Shown here in pieces: positions 48,440 to 56,983 of a stretch of 64,000 nucleotides of DNA (positions within the stretch are counted from its first letter, which is position 1; the number at the start of each line of letters is the position of its first letter). This DNA is from Pandoraea pnomenusa. Lineage in GTDB: Bacteria; Pseudomonadota; Gammaproteobacteria; Burkholderiales; Burkholderiaceae. The stretch is from the NCBI RefSeq assembly GCF_000767615.3, contig NZ_CP009553.3, positions 3,038,001-3,102,000 of the forward strand. Direction: 5' to 3'. Under the pieces are notes generated by a model, which saw nothing but the letters and a program-made list of their open reading frames with translations, did not search any database and was not told where the DNA came from. Both the position numbers and the translations under genes were made by a program.

Positions 48440-49789
48440 ATGCTGACCGAACCCGACCCCGCCGTACAAGACGAAGAGACCGCCCACCAAGCCCAGTTCG
48501 TGGACTGGCTGCGATCGGTCGCCCCCTACATCCATGCGTTTCGCGACAAGACGTTCGTGGTCGCCTTCGGCGGCGAGCTCGTCGCGGCGGGCGGGCTCGA
48601 CTCCCTGATTCAGGACGTCGCCCTGCTGTGCGCCATGGGCATGCACATCGTGCTGGTGCACGGTTCGCGACCGCAGGTCGAGGAGCAGATGCGCCTGCGA
48701 CACATCGAGTCGCACTTTTCGCAGCAGTTGCGCATCACCGATGCCGCCGCGCTCGAAGCGGTCAAGGAAGCGGCCGGCGAATTGCGTCTGGACATCGAAG
48801 CGTCGATCAGCCAGGGGCTGCCGAATACGCCGATGGGCAACGCGCGCATCAGCGTGGTCTCGGGCAACTTCGTCACGGGCCGCCCCGTCGGCATCGTCGA
48901 CGGGGTCGACTTCCAGCACACGGGCGTGGTCCGCAAGGTCGACGCGGAATCGATCCGCCTCTCGCTGGCCAACGGCAAGATCGTGCTGCTCTCCCCGCTG
49001 GGCTTTTCGCCCACGGGCCAGTCGTTCAATCTGACGATGGAAGACGTGGCGTCGTCGGCCGCCATTGCGTTGCGCGCCGACAAGCTGATCTTCATTACCG
49101 AGACGCCCGGCGTTCTCAACGAATACAACGAGTTGCAGCGCGAACTCACGCTCGAGGACGCCCAGCGCCTGCAGTCGCAGGGCACGCTCGACCGCGATTC
49201 GGCGTTCTATCTGAAGTACGCCACGCGCGCGTGTCGCGCCGGTGTGGGTCGTGCGCACATCGTGCCGTTCTCGCTCGACGGCAGCATGCTGCTCGAGCTG
49301 TTCTCGCACGACGGCGTGGGCACGATGATCTCGTACGAGAATCTGGAAAGCCTGCGCGAAGCCACGATCGACGACGTCGGGGGCATCCTGCAACTGATCG
49401 AACCGCTCGAAGCCGACGGCACCCTGGTGCGCCGCGGCCGCCACCAGCTCGAACGCGACATCGATCACTTCTCGGTCATCGAGCACGACGGACGCCTGTT
49501 CGGCTGCGCCGCGCTCTACCCCTACCCGAGCGAGCGCATCGGCGAGATGGCCTGCCTGACCGTCGATCCGGAAGCGCAGGGCTCGGGCGACGGCGAACGC
49601 CTGCTCAAGCACATCGAGCAACGTGCCCGTGCACGCGGACTGGAACGTCTGTTCGTGCTCACGACCCGCACGGAGCACTGGTTCCTCAAGCGAGGCTTCG
49701 TCAAGGCCGGTGTGGACGACCTCCCGGCCGACCGCCGCCGCCTGTACAACTGGCAGCGCCGCTCGCTGGTGCTCATCAAGAAGCTGTAA
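48440..49789 (+). CDS. argA: Amino-acid N-acetyltransferase (N-acetylglutamate synthase)
   Basis: First step of arginine biosynthesis: acetyl-CoA plus glutamate gives N-acetylglutamate. The 449-residue protein has an N-terminal amino-acid-kinase-like domain (FRDKTFVVAFGGELVAAGGLDSL, VLVHGSRPQVEEQM) and a C-terminal GNAT acetyltransferase domain from about residue 300 (MACLTVDPEAQGSGDGERLLKHIE, the acetyl-CoA motif). Length and layout match E. coli ArgA (443). Divergent from hrpA; yggX follows. Confidence 0.96.
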   Translation: MLTEPDPAVQDEETAHQAQFVDWLRSVAPYIHAFRDKTFVVAFGGELVAAGGLDSLIQDVALLCAMGMHIVLVHGSRPQVEEQMRLRHIESHFSQQLRITDAAALEAVKEAAGELRLDIEASISQGLPNTPMGNARISVVSGNFVTGRPVGIVDGVDFQHTGVVRKVDAESIRLSLANGKIVLLSPLGFSPTGQSFNLTMEDVASSAAIALRADKLIFITETPGVLNEYNELQRELTLEDAQRLQSQGTLDRDSAFYLKYATRACRAGVGRAHIVPFSLDGSMLLELFSHDGVGTMISYENLESLREATIDDVGGILQLIEPLEADGTLVRRGRHQLERDIDHFSVIEHDGRLFGCAALYPYPSERIGEMACLTVDPEAQGSGDGERLLKHIEQRARARGLERLFVLTTRTEHWFLKRGFVKAGVDDLPADRRRLYNWQRRSLVLIKKL

Positions 49790-49969
49790 TTCAGGACGGC
49801 CGGGCGCGCAATCATCGGCATCCGTCGGTGCCCTTGCATATTGCGGCCCTGCCCCCATTTCCGGATATCGGCCGCCGCTTCGCCCGAGCCGTCCGTCGAC
49901 ATGACGCGGCCCACGTGGCAAGCCCGGCTTCCACTCAAGCCTCAACAAAGACTACGAAGGAGTCCTCCC

Positions 49970-50245
49970 ATGGCCCGCATGGTTCAATGCATCAAGCTCG
50001 GCAAAGAAGCCGAAGGTCTCGATTTCCCCCCGATGCCCGGTGAACTCGGCAAACGCCTCTGGGAAAGTGTCTCCAAGGAAGCCTGGGCCGGCTGGCTCAA
50101 GCAACAGACCATGCTCATCAACGAAAACCGCCTGAACATGGCCGACCCGCGCGCGCGCCAGTACCTCGTGAAGCAAACCGAGAAGTACTTCTTCGGCGAC
50201 GGCGCCGATGTGGCGCAAGGCTACGTTCCTCCGACTACGGAATAA
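49970..50245 (+). CDS. yggX: Iron-trafficking/oxidative-damage protection protein YggX
   Basis: Protects iron-sulfur enzymes from oxidative damage. The 91-residue protein reads [27 protein letters not shown] with the conserved Cys7, then [33 protein letters not shown] (in part) and ends near [21 protein letters not shown] at 49957-49962 fixes the start at 49970. Immediately downstream of argA on the same strand. Confidence 0.95.
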   Translation: MARMVQCIKLGKEAEGLDFPPMPGELGKRLWESVSKEAWAGWLKQQTMLINENRLNMADPRARQYLVKQTEKYFFGDGADVAQGYVPPTTE

Positions 50246-50380
50246 GGCGCCCTCTCCCGCGGCCCGACACCGTCCCGCGCACGGCTCCGGGCCCTCGCCA
50301 GGAGATTGCACGTGCGCCGCGCGAAGCGGCGCACCGGGCATTGGAGCCGATTGAATGGAAGCGCCGGAGCCGGCCGCCTG

Positions 50381-51451
50381 TCAGCCGGCCCGGGCAGGAC
50401 CGCCCTCGGTCTGGATGCCTGCGGATCGGGCACCGCAATGGTGGCAAAAGTGGGCGAACGCGTTCTTGCGCGTACGGCACGCGCCGCAACGGTCGAACAG
50501 GCAAATGCCGCAATGCACGCAGAAGTCCCGGTCGGGGTCATCAAGCTTCACCGGCCGCTCGCACCCCGGACATACGGACTTGGCCAGTCGTGCCTGTGCC
50601 AGATCGTAAGACAGCGTCTTGCGCCGCTCTTCGTCCGGCAATTGTTCTTCCGCCTTCTGCTTCGCCAGATAGCGCTGCAGCGACACGATGGCGTAGCGTC
50701 CGACCAGAATCGTGAGCACGATACCCACGAGGTAGCGCACGTAGCCGCCGTAGTCCGGAAGATAGGGGACCAGCTCCACGAAGAACGCGAATAGCGCAAA
50801 GAAGATGAAGCCCCAGACGAACGGCCACCACGTGCTCTTGCGCTGACGTGCGAACAGCCAGCCCGCCACGGCAAGCAACGGCAAGGTCAACGCCAGCCGG
50901 ATGCCGAACACCTTCAGTTCCTGCGAACGCTGGATCGCCGCGAGGCGCTCACCCGCGTCGGCATTGAGGGCATAGCGCGTCGCACGCGCCGACTGCAGGC
51001 CGCGTTGCGCCTCGAGCTGCTTTGCTTCGAGCGCATCGACCTGCGTTTGCGCGTCGCGCTGCGCGGCCTTGAGCGAATCGAGCGCCCGCGTGCGGGCGAC
51101 CAGTTCGGCATCCTGACTGGCCTGCGCCGTGGCCGTGCGCGTGGCTACCCAGTCGTTGAACGATTCGCGTGCATTGCGATAGGCCGTGCTGCGCGCCTTG
51201 AGCTGCAGCCGCGCCGTCTCCAGCTGGCTCTGCACGTCTTCAAGCTGGGTTTCCGCCTGTTTGATCGCCGCATCGGCGCGATCGGCCTGCGCGCGATCGA
51301 CGAACGAGTCGAGCGTGGGCGCTGGCGCGACGCCCGGCAATTTGTCGACGACAAGACCGCCCAGACCGATCAGAAATACCGCGAACAGTACGGCGATCAA
51401 CCATAGTCCGCGGCGGAACCAGGTTTCGGGAAGACGACGTGATCCGGCCAT
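50381..51451 (-). CDS. Membrane protein with coiled coil and zinc ribbons
   Basis: A 356-residue protein I cannot name. Layout: one membrane helix near the N-terminus (WLIAVLFAVFLIGLGGLVV, residues 17-35), a long periplasmic coiled coil (about 50-175, AAIKQAETQLEDVQSQLETARLQL and similar), three or four membrane helices (about 185-262), and a cytoplasmic C-terminus with several CxxC pairs (CPGCERPV, FCVHCGICLFDRCGACR, FCHHCGAR), that is, two or three zinc ribbons. Such proteins are often annotated only as zinc-ribbon domain proteins. Divergent neighbours are yggX and rpiA. Confidence 0.75.
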   Translation of the reverse strand: MAGSRRLPETWFRRGLWLIAVLFAVFLIGLGGLVVDKLPGVAPAPTLDSFVDRAQADRADAAIKQAETQLEDVQSQLETARLQLKARSTAYRNARESFNDWVATRTATAQASQDAELVARTRALDSLKAAQRDAQTQVDALEAKQLEAQRGLQSARATRYALNADAGERLAAIQRSQELKVFGIRLALTLPLLAVAGWLFARQRKSTWWPFVWGFIFFALFAFFVELVPYLPDYGGYVRYLVGIVLTILVGRYAIVSLQRYLAKQKAEEQLPDEERRKTLSYDLAQARLAKSVCPGCERPVKLDDPDRDFCVHCGICLFDRCGACRTRKNAFAHFCHHCGARSAGIQTEGGPARAG

Positions 51452-51466
51452 CCTGCCCTCCCGGTA

Positions 51467-52159
51467 TCAGTTTTTGTAGTCGATGGTGCGCACCCCTTGC
51501 GGTGTGCCCATCAGCGTGATGTCCGCGCCGCGCTTTGCGAACAGGCCGACCGTGACCACGCCGGCGATCTGATTGACCTGCGTCTCGAAGGCCACGGGAT
51601 CGAGAATCTGCAGACCGTGCACGTCGAGAATGGCGCAGCCGTTGTCGGTCACGTACGGACTGCCGTCCGCGCGCACGCGCGCCTGCGGCTTGCCGCCGAG
51701 GGCGACGAGTTCACGCGCCACGCTGGCCTGGGCCATCGGAATGACTTCCACCGGCAACGGGAAAACGCCGAGCACGGCCACCTCCTTCGAGGCGTCGACG
51801 ACGCACACGAACTGCCTGGCCACCGAAGCCACGATCTTCTCGCGCGTGAGCGCGCCGCCACCGCCCTTGATCATGTGCCCCAGGGCGTTGATCTCGTCGG
51901 CGCCGTCGACATAGACGGGCAGGCTTTCGATCTGGTTGAGGTCGAACACTTCGATGCCATGCTTGCGCAGACGCTCTGTGCTGGCCTCGGAGCTCGACAC
52001 GGCGCCGCGATAGCGACCCTTGTGCGCGGCAAGTGCGTCGATGAAGCAATTGGCGGTGGACCCGGTGCCCACGCCGATCACGCTGCCCTCGGGCACGTGC
52101 TGGTTCACATAGTCGGCAGCGGCCTGGCCGACCAGGCGTTTGAGTTCGTCCTGGGTCAT
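51467..52159 (-). CDS. rpiA: Ribose-5-phosphate isomerase A
   Basis: Interconverts ribose 5-phosphate and ribulose 5-phosphate in the pentose phosphate pathway. The 230-residue protein has [14 protein letters not shown], the DGADEI motif with catalytic Asp residues and [14 protein letters not shown], all invariant in RpiA. I chose the ATG at 52159 ([18 protein letters not shown]); a longer frame upstream has no similarity. It lies back to back with the transaldolase gene, both in the same pathway. Confidence 0.97.
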   Translation of the reverse strand: MTQDELKRLVGQAAADYVNQHVPEGSVIGVGTGSTANCFIDALAAHKGRYRGAVSSSEASTERLRKHGIEVFDLNQIESLPVYVDGADEINALGHMIKGGGGALTREKIVASVARQFVCVVDASKEVAVLGVFPLPVEVIPMAQASVARELVALGGKPQARVRADGSPYVTDNGCAILDVHGLQILDPVAFETQVNQIAGVVTVGLFAKRGADITLMGTPQGVRTIDYKN

Positions 52160-52343
52160 GGGGAATTCCGGCAAAGTTTGGTAAAGTCGGAAGTTTACCG
52201 GAGTCGGGCCCGACGCGCCGTCTTTTGCGTCCTTTGAGCGTCCCCTGAACGTCTCGAGGGTGCCATCGGGGCGTCGCCCGAACGCCATCCGGCCCCTCGC
52301 CGGACTTCATGTCACGCAGTGCATTTCTCGCAAGGCCGTCCTC

Positions 52344-53294
52344 ATGAATCAGCTCGATACCCTCAAACGCCACACCATCGTCGTGGCCGACACCGGCGAC
52401 TTCCAGGCGATGGACGCCTACAAGCCGCAAGACGCCACCACCAACCCGTCGCTGATCCTCGGCGCGGTGCAGAAGGACGCCTACCGCCCGATGCTCACGC
52501 GCGTCGTCGCCGAGCATCGTGCCGAATCGACCGACGAGATCATCGACCGCCTGCTGATCGCCTTCGGGCGTGAAATTCTCGACATCGTGCCGGGCCGCGT
52601 ATCGACGGAAGTCGATGCCCGCCTGTCGTTCGATACGGCCGGCACGGTCGCACGCGCGCGCAAGCTCATCGCGATGTACCAAGCCGAAGGCATCGAGCGC
52701 GATCGCGTGCTCATCAAGATCGCGTCGACATGGGAAGGGATTCGCGCGGCCGAGATCCTGGAGCGCGATGGGATCCGCTGCAACATGACGCTGCTCTTTT
52801 CGCTGGTGCAGGCCGCCGCCTGCGCCGAGGCCGGCGCCCGGCTGATCTCGCCGTTCGTGGGCCGCATCTACGACTGGTACAAAAAGTCGGCGGGCGCCAA
52901 TTGGGACGAAGCGGCCAATGCGGGCGTGAATGACCCCGGCGTGCGTTCGGTCGCGTCGATCTATCGCTACTACAAGCACTTCGGCTACGACACCGAAGTC
53001 ATGGGCGCCAGCTTCCGCTCGACCGGCCAGATCCTTGCACTTGCCGGGTGCGATCTCCTCACCATCAGCCCCGCCCTGCTCGAACAGTTGCGCACGACCG
53101 AAGGGGAAGTGCGCCGGGCGCTCGATCCGAAGGAAGCGCGCTCGGCCGCCATCGACCGCGTGAAGACCGACGAGCCGTCGTTCCGCTTCGCCCTGAACGA
53201 CGACGCCATGGCCACGGAGAAGCTCGCCGAGGGCATTCGTGCGTTCGCCGCCGACGCCGTCAAGCTCGAGGGCCTGATCGACGCCGCTCGCTGA
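52344..53294 (+). CDS. talB: Transaldolase
   Basis: Transfers the dihydroxyacetone group between sedoheptulose 7-phosphate and glyceraldehyde 3-phosphate. The 316-residue protein is a TIM barrel with the Schiff-base Lys125 ([12 protein letters not shown]), the N-terminal DATTNPSL motif and [13 protein letters not shown] chose the ATG at 52344 ([18 protein letters not shown]); the 28-residue extension from an upstream ATG has no similarity. Divergent from rpiA. Confidence 0.96.
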   Translation: MNQLDTLKRHTIVVADTGDFQAMDAYKPQDATTNPSLILGAVQKDAYRPMLTRVVAEHRAESTDEIIDRLLIAFGREILDIVPGRVSTEVDARLSFDTAGTVARARKLIAMYQAEGIERDRVLIKIASTWEGIRAAEILERDGIRCNMTLLFSLVQAAACAEAGARLISPFVGRIYDWYKKSAGANWDEAANAGVNDPGVRSVASIYRYYKHFGYDTEVMGASFRSTGQILALAGCDLLTISPALLEQLRTTEGEVRRALDPKEARSAAIDRVKTDEPSFRFALNDDAMATEKLAEGIRAFAADAVKLEGLIDAAR

Positions 53295-53486
53295 AGCCGG
53301 TCCGGCGTTGCGACACCACGGCGCGTCTCGTGCGAACGCCGTCGATCGCGCAGGCGGCGCCAGACTTGCCTGAAGCGTCGGGAGCAGGCGAATAATAGAA
53401 GTGACCCGACGTTGCACCGGCGACACTGGAAGCGTCAATCACTTCTTGCCGCATGACAGGCCGATCGCCGCCGAGCCGGTTACCCG

Positions 53487-56400
53487 GTGGCGCGACGCCG
53501 GTTCGCGCTCCGCCCCTTGATTTCAGCAAGCCGTCACGGGCAATCGCCCACATCGCCGGCGTCCGCGCAGATGCCGACGCCGCCGGAGACCCGCTCAAAC
53601 GTCCCGCATCCGGCTTTCGACGACGACCTGGCTACCGTCGGTACGTCGCGATCCACGCCCTGTGGCGCGCCCTCGCTGGTCGCGTTCGTATCGCCGCGAA
53701 AGCCGTCCGACTTCGTCGTCTCGGCCGCGGGGACAGCGCCGGTGGGCTCGTCCCCGGCCATCCGGCGTCTTGGCTTCGACGCCCCGCCGAGTACCGAATC
53801 CTCGGCGGCCTCATTGTCGCGCGTCACCGTTCGTCCAGCATTCGCAAGGACCGTGGCGTCCGCGCACGGGGACAAGGACGATGCGGCGGGTGCGAGATCG
53901 ACTGCGCCCCCCTTCTATGTCTTCGTGCAGGACGGCAGATACCTCAAGGCGAATGCAACCGGAAAGCAAGTGTCGCCGCTGTCCCGAAAGGAGGCGGAAC
54001 GACTCGGTTTGCCGCCGGCGCCCGCGCTGAGCGGGACGATTCACGGCACCATCGACGCCGTCAGTCCCACGCCCCTGCCGCTCGCCAAGGACGGCAGCCG
54101 CCTCGTTCCGGTGACGCTGCGCGACCTCGTCCAGGAGGTCCCGTACGAGCGCGAGGTCCATGGCCTGCAATTTGCCGATCGTCAGGCAACGGTCGTGGTC
54201 CAGGCCGATTCCGGCCGGTTGTATGCCTGCGCGTCGGCGCACCAACGCTGCGGCACTGGCGCCTTTCGCGAACTCGACCCGGAAGTCCCGGACGACCAGC
54301 AGTTCATCGACGCCTTCCATGAATGCCGGCAACAGCTCAAGGCCACGCCCTCGTCGCTCGGGAACGACGGCAGCTTCCGCAATATCGTTCGCCATATCGA
54401 ACAGCGTATCGCGCAGCCGACCGCGCCATGGAACGCCAACGCCACTCCGCCGCAAGACGCGCGCGATGCGGCTTACGAAGTCTTTACGTCCGCCCCCGCG
54501 CAGCGGCGCTTCGTCGACGACATCAAGGCGAGCCTGCGCCGCCGCGAGCGGTTCGACGCCGGCAAACACGAGTTCGATATTTCGGTCTACCGCGCGATTC
54601 TGGGACCGGAGCTGGTCTTCGAAGCGGACGGCCAGTGGAATATCGGCACCGCCGCCGGCATTGCCGATCTGCGTACCCATCTGCGCGACGGCAATCTGGC
54701 CTTCGCGGGCGTGGACACGGCCAAGGGCGGCAGCGCGGTCTACTTCGCATTGTCCGGCGGCAACCACAAGGACACGTTGCAGTTGCGCATTCACGACGCG
54801 ATGGGCGAGAACGACGAAGTGCGCATCGGACGCGTCAGGTTCGTCGACGCCAGACGCAGGCGCGCCCGGTTACGCGCCGACCCGGGAGCCCGGGTGGGCG
54901 AGGATATCCAGGTCAACCTTCCGTCGCTCGACCCGACCTGCAAGACGTTCATCGACCGCGTCAACGACGCGGAGCAGATTATCGCGTCGGTGCTCCTTCA
55001 CGATACGCGCGACGATCCCGTCACGCACCGCATTCACGTCAACAGTCTGCTCGACACCTGCGACGCGTGCGCGAGCACGCTCTCGATGTTGCAGACGGCC
55101 ACGGGTCAGTCCGTCAACCTCATCTACCACCATGACTACGGCGTGAAGACGGCCAACAGCGCGGACCGCAAGATTCGGGCAATGCAGCGCCTGGCGGCGA
55201 CGGCCAATGCCATACGCGAGCATCTCATGACCGGCGATTTCCCCGCATTGGCCGCCGTGTCGCGCCGACTGCCGACGCCCGACATGGTCGAGGCGCTCTC
55301 GCACTGGCTGATCGTCGATCGTACCGAATTCAGCGATGCCGCCAGGCTCGCGCACAGGAGCAACGCCCAGTATCTGCGAATGCTGGCATCGCTCACGCGC
55401 AACGCCGCATTGGCACCGCACGACGTGACCGCCATGCTTTTGTCGCCGCAAGGCCGGGCGTACGTGGCGCTGCTGGGCCGACGCGTTGCGATGCACCCCG
55501 AATTGGCGAGCGCCTGGGCCAGCCTGCTCGGCGAATTGCGCGAAGCCGGATCGCCCCGCGCCACGCTGCTGCGCGTATTGCTGAGCAAGCCCGAAGGGCT
55601 GCACCGATGCTTCTACGTCGAACTGCTGCGCGCGCCGCACGTGGCCGGTGACGCGCGCAATGCTCTCGTCGCATGGCTGAAGTCCGCGAATCTGATCCCC
55701 ACGCCAGCGGAACTCCCGGCGTATGTCAGCCTTCGCCGAGCCGTCACGCTGTCGATTCGGCTGGCACTGCGCACGCGGTCCGCCGAGGCGCCGCTGACAT
55801 TCCACTATGTTCCCCTGAAGGACGCGCTCGACACCGTGCGAACCCTGCTCTCCGAACGCACCATCGTCGAGTCCGAGGGCGAGCGCCTAGCCACGAAACT
55901 GCGCGAAGTCATGCCGACCGTCACGATCGCCGAGCAGTACGAATTTCGCGAGATGATCCACGACGCGGTCTCGCAGGCGTGGAAGCAGACGCTGCCGGGG
56001 ACCGCCCCCCCATCCGACATTGCACGGCGCATCATGTCCGATACCAGTCCCGACTATCGTCGCGCACTTGGCAGCGCCCGCCGCAGTCTTGTCGACGCCG
56101 TCATCGTTGACGAGGTACAAGCCTACGCCGCGTTCCAGCGCGATCACCCTACCGCGAGCCCGGCGGCGTTGCAGGACGAGTTCGACGCACGGTTTCGATC
56201 GGGCCGGGCGGCTTATCGCGACGCCGTGCTGGGTTCGGGTGACTCGCCTCGGGACGCGGACATCCCGGGGGGCGAGCACGCCAGGGCGTCGGCCCAGGCG
56301 CAGGCCGCGAAGGTGACGGCAGCGCGGAGTCGCGCGTTGGCGCGGCAGCAGGCGAATGCCGCGGCACGAACGGCGCAACTGGCCGCCGACGCTCGCGCCG

Positions 56401-56804
56401 CATCGACCGCGCGCGAGTCGGCCATGGCGAGCGCGGCGCACGAGGCTCGCGAGGCGTCGCAGCGCGAGGCGAAACGCGTCGCTCTGGAACAAGCGCGACA
56501 AGCGAGCCTTGCGGCCAGTCTCGAAGCGAGCAAGCAGGCCGCCCAACATGCGCTGGAGAAAGCCCGCAGCGAAGCCTTCGACCGGGCCGAACGCGAAAGG
56601 CGAGCCCGTGACGAACAGGCGGCATGGCTCTATCCGCTCGAATTTGCGCCGCCCGCCTGCAATGACTTGCTACCCAACGCGTTTCCCACGCCCCCGTCTG
56701 AATCGCCGGGACCGTCACGCCGGCAAAAACGTGCGACAACCGGACGCATCGCCGGGCGGCAATTCGAGGAATCGGGCCATGTCGGCACGTCGTACGGAAC
56801 GTAG
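53487..56804 (+). CDS. Large predicted deaminase-domain effector A
   Basis: A protein of up to 1,105 residues that I do not know by name. The first codon is GTG at 53487; an ATG at 53571 (MPTPPETRSNVPHP) is an alternative that removes 28 residues. Residues 1-135 are Ser/Pro/Thr/Ala-rich and lack a Sec signal. A small block FYVFVQDGRYL (143 on) is shared with the next gene. The putative deaminase domain is central: VYFALSGG (SGG 423-425), D494-A-E496 and C525-x-x-C528 in SLLDTCDACASTLSML. This matches the toxin deaminase pattern (DxE and CxxC zinc ligands; BURPS668_1122-like group). A helical region (540-925) and an Ala-rich predicted coiled coil (930-1050) follow. Tandem paralogue of the next gene. 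Function inferred only. Confidence 0.8.
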   Translation: MARRRFALRPLISASRHGQSPTSPASAQMPTPPETRSNVPHPAFDDDLATVGTSRSTPCGAPSLVAFVSPRKPSDFVVSAAGTAPVGSSPAIRRLGFDAPPSTESSAASLSRVTVRPAFARTVASAHGDKDDAAGARSTAPPFYVFVQDGRYLKANATGKQVSPLSRKEAERLGLPPAPALSGTIHGTIDAVSPTPLPLAKDGSRLVPVTLRDLVQEVPYEREVHGLQFADRQATVVVQADSGRLYACASAHQRCGTGAFRELDPEVPDDQQFIDAFHECRQQLKATPSSLGNDGSFRNIVRHIEQRIAQPTAPWNANATPPQDARDAAYEVFTSAPAQRRFVDDIKASLRRRERFDAGKHEFDISVYRAILGPELVFEADGQWNIGTAAGIADLRTHLRDGNLAFAGVDTAKGGSAVYFALSGGNHKDTLQLRIHDAMGENDEVRIGRVRFVDARRRRARLRADPGARVGEDIQVNLPSLDPTCKTFIDRVNDAEQIIASVLLHDTRDDPVTHRIHVNSLLDTCDACASTLSMLQTATGQSVNLIYHHDYGVKTANSADRKIRAMQRLAATANAIREHLMTGDFPALAAVSRRLPTPDMVEALSHWLIVDRTEFSDAARLAHRSNAQYLRMLASLTRNAALAPHDVTAMLLSPQGRAYVALLGRRVAMHPELASAWASLLGELREAGSPRATLLRVLLSKPEGLHRCFYVELLRAPHVAGDARNALVAWLKSANLIPTPAELPAYVSLRRAVTLSIRLALRTRSAEAPLTFHYVPLKDALDTVRTLLSERTIVESEGERLATKLREVMPTVTIAEQYEFREMIHDAVSQAWKQTLPGTAPPSDIARRIMSDTSPDYRRALGSARRSLVDAVIVDEVQAYAAFQRDHPTASPAALQDEFDARFRSGRAAYRDAVLGSGDSPRDADIPGGEHARASAQAQAAKVTAARSRALARQQANAAARTAQLAADARAASTARESAMASAAHEAREASQREAKRVALEQARQASLAASLEASKQAAQHALEKARSEAFDRAERERRARDEQAAWLYPLEFAPPACNDLLPNAFPTPPSESPGPSRRQKRATTGRIAGRQFEESGHVGTSYGT

Positions 56805-56913
56805 TTCGCAATTTCGGACACGACTGCGCAACCGCCGACGGCCGCCCGGCGACAATCTGACGCCCTCGGCATGGAGGTTCGCCGGACGTGGCCGGCGCCA
56901 CGCGCGGTGCCAT

Positions 56914-56934
56914 CATTACGCCCCGCTTGTAATG
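56914..56934. promoter_or_regulatory. Dyad CATTAC-N9-GTAATG before effector B
   Basis: A 6-bp inverted repeat centred about 60 bases before the ATG of effector B, in the 179-base spacer between the two paralogues. It may be an operator. No similar dyad was noticed before effector A, so the two genes may be under separate control. Confidence 0.4.
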
Positions 56935-56983
56935 CGGTTGTCGCCCGGCCCGCTCCGGCCTCACCCCATGACCCGTATCGAGC

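Noticed and set aside
46569..48446. A 625-codon plus-strand frame inside hrpA
   Set aside because: Antisense to a conserved helicase, with no motifs of its own.
53453..54322. A second 289-codon frame overlapping the start of effector A
   Set aside because: Overlapping shadow frame with no homology, while the colinear match with effector B supports the longer frame.
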